From NCBI RefSeq assembly GCF_003696345.1, contig NZ_RFLX01000033.1, positions 1 through 35,829 on the forward strand: 35,829 nucleotides of DNA, given 5' to 3'. This stretch comes from Teichococcus wenyumeiae (GTDB lineage Bacteria > Pseudomonadota > Alphaproteobacteria > Acetobacterales > Acetobacteraceae). Both the position numbers and the translations under genes were made by a program. The notes below the pieces were generated by a model. It made no database searches. It was not told the origin of the DNA and worked only from the letters and a program-made list of their open reading frames with translations. Of this stretch, positions 30,975-35,829 are shown piece by piece. Position 1 is the first letter of the stretch; each line of letters opens with the position of its first letter.

Positions 30975-31793
30975 TCAACCGGGATGGCGCTGGATGAAGC
31001 GCAGGGCCTCCGTGGCGGAGCGCTCGGGCGCGGCATCGCCGATGTTGTGCGGCATGCCCTCGAAGACCACGAGCTCAGCGTTCGGGATTGCGGCTTCCAT
31101 CTGCTCGTAGTGGCTGCTGCTACCGATCGGTTCATGCCCCGGCGCGACGATCAGGGTCGGGCAGGTGATCCGGGGCAGATCCTCGAACCAGTCGCGGCTG
31201 GCCATGTGCGTCACGAAGCGCCCGAGATAGGCAGGATTGTTGCTGCCCGTCTGGCGGCAGAACCAATCCACCAGCGCGGGGTCTGCATCCGGACCGAAGC
31301 GGTCGGCGGCGGTCGCCCGCATGAAGGGTTCGAGCCCCATGCCACCGATCTTCTCGGGCCATGTGGCTGCCTGCGTGCCGCGCAACCCTGGCGTGGAGGC
31401 AAAGAGCGACAGTGTTGCGACCCTTTGCGGATCTTCGATCGCGAGGCGCTGGCCGACATAGCCACCAGCGGAGAGACCCACGACATGCGCACGCGCGACA
31501 CCCAGATGATCAAGAAGTTCCCGCGCATCCTGCACGAGCCGCTCCAGGCTGAACGGCAGCGATGCCGGTGGAATCTCCGATGCGCCATGACCCCGCAGCT
31601 CGAGACTGATGACCGGAAAGCGGCGCGCCAGGATGGGCAGCCAGCCATACCAGCGGCGATAGGCGCCCATCGCTGCGTGCAGCATGAGCACAGGGACCTG
31701 GTTCTCGGCCCAGGGATCGCTGAAGTCGTCCACCCGATAGGCGAGGCGGACGCCGTCGCTGCTGGTCAGGAAGGCCATGTTGGGCGCGAGCAT
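30975..31793 (-). CDS. Alpha/beta hydrolase 2
   Basis: A 272-residue alpha/beta hydrolase, paralogue of the one at 27308-28129. The nucleophile elbow is canonical here: G-L-Ser108-A-G. LMLHAAMG precedes it, RGHGASE is near 67, and the C-terminal His lies in EGMPHNIGDAAPE. The acid position is again Glu (PGHEPIG). The open frame continues far upstream inside the MFS gene in another register and was ignored. The ATG at 31793 is preceded by GGAGA at a good distance, with an alternative at 31778. The stop of the MFS gene is 29 bases upstream, so they form one transcript. Confidence 0.86.
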   Translation of the reverse strand: MLAPNMAFLTSSDGVRLAYRVDDFSDPWAENQVPVLMLHAAMGAYRRWYGWLPILARRFPVISLELRGHGASEIPPASLPFSLERLVQDARELLDHLGVARAHVVGLSAGGYVGQRLAIEDPQRVATLSLFASTPGLRGTQAATWPEKIGGMGLEPFMRATAADRFGPDADPALVDWFCRQTGSNNPAYLGRFVTHMASRDWFEDLPRITCPTLIVAPGHEPIGSSSHYEQMEAAIPNAELVVFEGMPHNIGDAAPERSATEALRFIQRHPG

Positions 31794-31822
31794 GTGCAAG
31801 GTCTCCGTCGTGTATTGGTCGG

Positions 31823-33055
31823 TCAGTCGGCTGCCGGCCGCTGTGGGGGTGCGGCTGGCGCGATGGGGCGGAACAGCGTGCCCGCCACCATCGCGGTCAC
31901 GACGGCGAGCTGGGCGGCAATGGCGAGGAAGGCACCGGTCCAACTCGCCGTGACGGCGATGATGGCGGCGAACACCGAAGGGCCGGCCAGATAACCGAGG
32001 AAGATGAACAGCACGCAGCCCGCCGTCGCATCGCCCACGCGGTCCCGCGGGACCAAGCGCGCGACCTCGGCCATCACAATACCGTTCCAGCTTGCGGCCA
32101 GGGAACCGGTCGCGGCGGCCAGAAGGATCATGGTGGCGAAGCCCGCGGGCAGCGTGACCAGCAGTGCGGTGCAGATCGCCGCGGCGATCGCCTGCAGGAC
32201 GAGGTTGCGGCCCGGCTGACCGGTGCGGTCGGCAAGCCAGCCCAGCACGATCCGAGCCGCCACGCCGGCCGCTTGCATGGCAGCGAAGACCGCACCCGCC
32301 TCGATGAGTGACATCTGGCGGTCTGTCACCAGCCAGGTGACGGTGAAGGCAAATAGGCAGCCCTGCACGGTCGAGAAGGAGATAGCGAGGATGATCAGCG
32401 GCGGCAGCCGGGCGTCGAGGCGTAGCACCGCCAGCGGTGCCGTCAACGTCTGCGCGATTCCCTTGGACTGCGGCACGGTTCGCGGCTGTTCCGGGCGATC
32501 GAGAGCGGTGCGCTGCGGCTGGATCGCCAGCCCCGTCACGATGGCGACCGCGGCGCCGAGCAGCACTGCCGGCTGCCAGCCCAGCCAAGCGGCGACCGGT
32601 GCGCAGATCAGGCCTGCAAAGGTACCGCCGAGCGGCGCGCCAGCCTGCTTCACCGAGAAAATGAGCGTCCTGTGCTGTGCCGGCGCCGTGTCCTGCAGGA
32701 TCTGGCTGCCGGCCGGTGCAGCAGGCGCGTAGCCGATGCCGAGCAGCAGGGACGCGAGCAGGAGCGCTGGGACGCCCCCGCTGGCTGCGATCACCATGCC
32801 GACCGCCAGCACTGCGCTGCCGATCTGCAAGGCGCGGACCGGGCCGAACCGCGCCAGAAGCCCGCCACCTGCTAGCAGGAAAAGCACCGTGCCGAGCGCC
32901 ACGGCCGAGGCGAGATTGCCGATCGTCTCCGGGCTCAGCCCCGCCTCGGCCGTCATCACCGGCGCGATCGCCGGCAGACTTTGCGTCAGGAAGGACGCGA
33001 CCGTCTGCGCGAGCAGCGTGACCCAGAGAGCGGCGATCCAGCGAGGCTGCGCCAT
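31823..33055 (-). CDS. MFS transporter
   Basis: A 410-residue inner-membrane carrier with about 12 hydrophobic segments, beginning WIAALWVTLLAQTVASFL. Between segments 2 and 3 the loop reads LLARFGPVRALQIGSA, and near the middle there is a cytoplasmic loop with PEQPRTVPQSKGIA. It resembles the nitrate/cyanate-like or general aromatic-acid group, but substrate cannot be set from the sequence. Position between Bug receptor 5 and alpha/beta hydrolase 2 suggests uptake of the catabolic substrate or export of a product. Start is 6 bases after the stop of receptor 5. Confidence 0.88.
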   Translation of the reverse strand: MAQPRWIAALWVTLLAQTVASFLTQSLPAIAPVMTAEAGLSPETIGNLASAVALGTVLFLLAGGGLLARFGPVRALQIGSAVLAVGMVIAASGGVPALLLASLLLGIGYAPAAPAGSQILQDTAPAQHRTLIFSVKQAGAPLGGTFAGLICAPVAAWLGWQPAVLLGAAVAIVTGLAIQPQRTALDRPEQPRTVPQSKGIAQTLTAPLAVLRLDARLPPLIILAISFSTVQGCLFAFTVTWLVTDRQMSLIEAGAVFAAMQAAGVAARIVLGWLADRTGQPGRNLVLQAIAAAICTALLVTLPAGFATMILLAAATGSLAASWNGIVMAEVARLVPRDRVGDATAGCVLFIFLGYLAGPSVFAAIIAVTASWTGAFLAIAAQLAVVTAMVAGTLFRPIAPAAPPQRPAAD

Positions 33056-33061
33056 GCGGTG

Positions 33062-34036
33062 TCAGTCGGGCCGGATAGTGGACGCGCGCATGACCTCGGT
33101 GAAGCGCGCGGTCTGGCGGCGGATCGTTTCCGCATACACCGCGGGCCCGCCGCCCGCCGGCACGAAGCCGAGATCATTGAGGCGCTGCCGCAGATCCGGG
33201 CGCGTCACCGCCTCGTTGAAAGCTGTGGCGAGCTTCTGGACGATGGAATCCGGCGTGCCGGCGCGCACCAGCACACCCCAATTTGTGTACATGTCCACGC
33301 CGGTCACGCCGGCTTCGGCGAAGGTCGGCACATCCGGGAAGGCGGCGCTGCGGGCGTCGCCAGTCACCGCAAGGGCCCGCACGCGCCCGTCCAGGATATG
33401 GGGGCGGGCGGCGCTCAGCCCGTTCACCGCGAGCGGCACGTGGCCGGCGATGATGTCGTTCATTGCCGGACCGGTCCCACGATACGGCAGATGCGTGATG
33501 TCCACGCCGGCGGCGGCCTTGAACATCTCACCGCCGATATGCGTCGGCGCACCGTTGCCGCCGGAGGCATAGGCAAGGCTACCCGGCCGCGCCTTGGCGA
33601 GCGCGATCAGCTCCTGCAGCGTCCGCGCCGGCACCGAGGGGTGAGCCAGCAGGACGATCGGCGCATTGGCCAGCAGCGCCACGGGCGTGAAATCGCGGGC
33701 AGGATCATAGGGAAGCGAGGGGAAGAGGCCGGGATTGATGCAGAAGGTGGAATCCACGGCGAGCACCGTGTAGCCGTCCGGTTCGCTCTGCGCGACCGTC
33801 TCGGTACCGACGATGCCTCCGGCACCGGCGCGGTTGTCGATGACCAGCGTCTGGCCAAGGCTGCGCGCAACATGCGGATCGAGGATGCGGATCAGGTTGT
33901 CGGTGCCCCCGCCGGCGCCGAAGGGAACGACCACGCGGATCGACCGGTTCGGATACGCCGTCTGGGCGTGCACGCCGTGAGAAGCGGCGAGTGAGACAGA
34001 CAGGGTGGCCAAGAGGGAGCGACGGGCTACGCGCAT
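33062..34036 (-). CDS. Bug/TctC-family receptor 5
   Basis: A 324-residue periplasmic receptor, the first clear gene of the minus-strand catabolic operon. Signal region MRVARRSLLATLSVSLAAS, cut near VHAQT. Motifs: VVVPFGAGGGTDNLIR near 35, VIDNRAGAGGIVG near 63, LPYDPARDF, and the standard binding loop LPYRGTGPAM. ATG 34036 was preferred over TTG 34045 because AAAGG stands about 10 bases upstream. It is divergent from the IclR regulator, separated by about 475 bases. Confidence 0.9.
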   Translation of the reverse strand: MRVARRSLLATLSVSLAASHGVHAQTAYPNRSIRVVVPFGAGGGTDNLIRILDPHVARSLGQTLVIDNRAGAGGIVGTETVAQSEPDGYTVLAVDSTFCINPGLFPSLPYDPARDFTPVALLANAPIVLLAHPSVPARTLQELIALAKARPGSLAYASGGNGAPTHIGGEMFKAAAGVDITHLPYRGTGPAMNDIIAGHVPLAVNGLSAARPHILDGRVRALAVTGDARSAAFPDVPTFAEAGVTGVDMYTNWGVLVRAGTPDSIVQKLATAFNEAVTRPDLRQRLNDLGFVPAGGGPAVYAETIRRQTARFTEVMRASTIRPD

Positions 34037-34041
34037 CGGCG

Positions 34042-34215
34042 TCAAACCTTTCTGTGCATGTGGCTATCAGGATTGTGGCCACGACCTTGGAAACAGACGG
34101 AATCGCCCATCGCGCTGCCTGGCCACGTTGGGATGAGCACCTTTGCCAACGCCGGCGCCGGGAAGCTGGGCGCTTCCTTGAAGACGGCCCGTTGTTCGTT
34201 GGTCCACAGCGTCAT
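34042..34215 (-). CDS. Short hypothetical ORF leading the operon
   Basis: A 57-codon frame starting ATG 34215 with GGAGA 9 bases upstream and ending a few bases before receptor 5. It begins MTLWTNEQRAVFKEAP. I do not recognise it. The spacing and RBS suit a small leader or the shortened remains of a larger gene. It may equally be chance. Confidence 0.3.
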   Translation of the reverse strand: MTLWTNEQRAVFKEAPSFPAPALAKVLIPTWPGSAMGDSVCFQGRGHNPDSHMHRKV

Positions 34216-34262
34216 TACTCGGTCTCTCCGCTCATGAAGCCGCACGCGGCGCATCGCCGCGA

Positions 34263-34391
34263 ATGTCCCTTCTGCGATTGACGCGCGAGGTACTCATCCT
34301 CAACGAAGACGCTGTAGGGCCGGACACGCCATGGCAGGCCCTGCGGCGCCTGCGCGCTGCATTCGAAGAAAGAAAAAATCGTTTCCAGTAG
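34263..34391 (+). CDS. Very short hypothetical ORF before the IclR gene
   Basis: A 42-codon frame, MSLLRLTREVLILNEDAV through PWQALRRLRAAFEERK to a TAG at 34389. There is no convincing RBS. The amphipathic C-terminal helix looks protein-like, so it could be the tail of a decayed gene. Otherwise the 34216-34511 stretch holds nothing I can name. The region must contain the divergent promoters of the IclR gene and the operon. Confidence 0.2.
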   Translation: MSLLRLTREVLILNEDAVGPDTPWQALRRLRAAFEERKNRFQ

Positions 34392-34511
34392 GGTGGTGCG
34401 CGTCTGCTGCTCACTCTTACGAGAGTTTTGCGCTGGTCATGCGGCCGATCAAGCGTGTAGCGAGGTACCGGGCAAACACGCATATATGTGGCAAAATGAT
34501 GCGAAATCGTT

Positions 34512-35300
34512 ATGAAAAGAGATGACACGGCGACGGAGGGCAGATGCATCAAATCTGTCGGCCGAACCTTCGACCTCCTCGAGTTCTTTGATGAGGTGCG
34601 ACGCCCCGTCAGCATCGTGGAGGTCGCACGCGCGCTCGCGATGCCGCAATCGAGCGCGGCCGCACTGCTGCGCAGCTTGGTGGCACGGGGCTACTGTCGG
34701 GTGGACGTCGCAGCGCGTCGCTATCTTCCGACAGCGCGGGTCACCATTCTCGGGTCGTGGATCGACGCCCCGCTGTTCGAGGATGGTGCGCTGCTTCGCC
34801 TCATGCATGAGATCCATGCGAAGACGGGCGAACTCGTGCTGCTCGGCTCACTCAGCGGACTTCAGGTCCGGCTGATATACGCGCTGAAGGCGGAGAAGCC
34901 TGGCAGGCCGACACGCCGAGCGGGCACGGTACGGCCGCTGGAGCGCTCAGGATTGGGAATTCTGTTTCTCGCGACGTTCTCGGATCGCCAGATCGGCGGT
35001 CTCGTTCGCCGCATCAATGCGGACGAGATCAATCGCGATTATTATTTGAACATCAATACAGTCATGAATGAAATAAGGATCATTCGGCAGCAGGGCTACG
35101 CATTGTCGTTGGATAAATTGGAGAAGGGGATTGGCGGAATCAACGTATTGCTGCCGCCGAGATCCGGCATCGAGCCGATGGCGCTGTCGATTACGACGCT
35201 ATCGGATATTGCCGATAAACGACAGAAGGAATTTTTTTTGTTGATAAGCGACGGCGTCGGTCGTCACCTTGGGGTGAGCTTGCCGCCAGTGTTAGTCTGA
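34512..35300 (+). CDS. IclR-family transcriptional regulator
   Basis: A 262-residue regulator. The winged helix lies at about 12-75 (IKSVGRTFDLLEFFDEVRRP, then VARALAMPQSSAAALLRSLV). The IclR effector domain follows (about 85-255), with LERSGLGILFLATFS near 150 and QQGYALSLDKLEKGIGGINV near 200. It is divergent from the long minus-strand catabolic operon and is the natural candidate to control it in response to a substrate or intermediate. The last third of the gene (from about 35030) is visibly richer in A and T than the rest of the cluster, including an eight-T run near 35231. Confidence 0.88.
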   Translation: MKRDDTATEGRCIKSVGRTFDLLEFFDEVRRPVSIVEVARALAMPQSSAAALLRSLVARGYCRVDVAARRYLPTARVTILGSWIDAPLFEDGALLRLMHEIHAKTGELVLLGSLSGLQVRLIYALKAEKPGRPTRRAGTVRPLERSGLGILFLATFSDRQIGGLVRRINADEINRDYYLNINTVMNEIRIIRQQGYALSLDKLEKGIGGINVLLPPRSGIEPMALSITTLSDIADKRQKEFFLLISDGVGRHLGVSLPPVLV

Positions 35301-35318
35301 TAATCCAGAATGATAGTG

Positions 35319-35569
35319 GTCTGTCCCCATAGGGTGGTCCGGGGTGAATCTCATGCATGGTCGGCTCGTCTGCTACATTGAGCTTGATCGCGGTGGAGGT
35401 TTTGGCTTCTGTCGGCGGCCAAACCAGAGCGTTCGGAGCAGGCGGCTTGTATCCGAGCGATGAGTGAGGCCATGCCGTGTTGTAGTGCCGACGCCAGCTT
35501 TCGACGACCACTCGGGCCTCGGACAGGGAGTAGAAGATCTCTCCGTTCAGCAGCTCGTCGCGCAGTGAT
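35319..35569 (-). pseudogene. IS3-family orfB C-terminal remnant A
   Basis: The minus-strand frame begins SLRDELLNGEIFYSLSEARV near 35569, continues SWRRHYNTAWPHSSLGYKPP and ALVWPPTEAKTSTAIKLNVA, and reaches PTMH where the usual stop is replaced by a GAG codon. The end near 35319 (TGGTCTGTCCCC on the plus strand) looks like the terminal repeat. Only the last 70 or so codons of the transposase remain. Another IS3 end is joined at its left side. Confidence 0.75.
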
Positions 35570-35720
35570 CTTCCCCTGATTTGATGGACAGGGATCAGGC
35601 GGCATTGTGCTCCATCTGCTCTGGCGTCTGGTAGCCCAAGGCGGAGTGGATGCGCTGCCGGTTGTAGTAGCTTTCGATGGAGGTGAACACGTCGCGTCTG
35701 GCTTCGTCCCGCGTGGCCTA
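35570..35720 (-). pseudogene. IS3-family orfB C-terminal remnant B
   Basis: A second, different IS3-type tail: DEARRDVFTSIESYYNRQ, RIHSALGYQTPEQMEHNAA and stop at 35595-35597, followed by about 25 bases up to the junction with remnant A. The coding part begins abruptly near 35720 after a stop in the same frame, so it is truncated. The two tails are in the same orientation. Confidence 0.75.
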
Positions 35721-35829
35721 CCGGCGGCATTGGCAAGTTGTTTGATGGGAGGGCGAGTTCGGCCGCGTGACTCAGGGTGCAGCAGGATCAGGATGCTGCT
35801 TGGGCGCAGGTCTCCTGCTGCCAGCTGCG
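35721..35829. other. Unassigned right edge
   Basis: About 110 bases to the edge of the window. Nothing recognisable. Confidence 0.4.

Noticed and set aside
30975-32588. A 537-residue hydrolase with a long N-terminal extension
   Set aside because: The extension is the MFS gene read in the wrong register. The hydrolase begins at 31793 with a ribosome site.

Overview
The window is GC-rich (tens of bases in the intergenic strips and mobile-element debris are the AT-rich exceptions) and dominated by short catabolic operons, each with a periplasmic Bug/TctC-type receptor and a LysR, GntR or IclR regulator. This gene content, the many IS5/IS3/ISL3/IS630-type remnants and the codon use fit a member of the Alphaproteobacteria, most likely Acetobacteraceae (Roseomonas-like). 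That assignment is inference from gene style, not from a marker gene. No rRNA, tRNA or CRISPR array was seen.

Layout. (1) 1-2.7 kb: an arsenic unit (arsR-arsC, ATGA overlap, possibly leaderless arsR), a streptomycin-kinase-like phosphotransferase and an internally deleted IS5-family transposase. (2) 2.7-12 kb, all on the minus strand: an autoregulated GntR gene followed by D-2-hydroxyacid dehydrogenase, RidA, class I aminotransferase, acetolactate-synthase-like TPP enzyme, DadA-like D-amino-acid oxidoreductase, an amino-acid ABC binding protein and an Asp/Glu racemase-family protein. A hairpin follows, then a Bug receptor. This reads as a route that racemises, oxidises or transaminates an amino acid and processes the 2-keto acid. 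(3) 12.1-14.2 kb: a decayed ISL3-family element abutting a thioredoxin reductase relic. (4) 14.3-21.2 kb: two tandem modules built alike, LysR divergent from Bug. The first continues with MaoC and a CoA-transferase relic, the second with an intact CaiB/BaiF CoA-transferase and a crotonase. Acyl-CoA catabolism is implied. (5) 21.4-24.4 kb: an IS427-type element, an IS3 scrap, a 99-bp IS630-like MITE, then a two-gene unit encoding a secreted silk-like octapeptide-repeat protein and a NYN-LOTUS ribonuclease-type protein, closed by an inverted, truncated IS427 copy. (6) 24.6-35.3 kb: a catabolic cluster with a DapA-fold protein lacking its Schiff-base lysine, a ketopantoate-reductase-like protein, and a long minus-strand operon. 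Read in the direction of transcription the operon holds Bug, MFS, alpha/beta hydrolase, polysaccharide-deacetylase-fold hydrolase, SDR, Bug, alpha/beta hydrolase and CMD protein. A divergent IclR regulator stands at its head. (7) 35.3-35.8 kb: two different IS3-family orfB tails abutting each other.

The most unusual item is the repeat-protein/NYN-LOTUS pair. The most unusual enzymes are the lysine-less DapA homologue and a crotonase missing one of its two glutamates. Five Bug receptors occur with no TctA/TctB membrane genes in the window.
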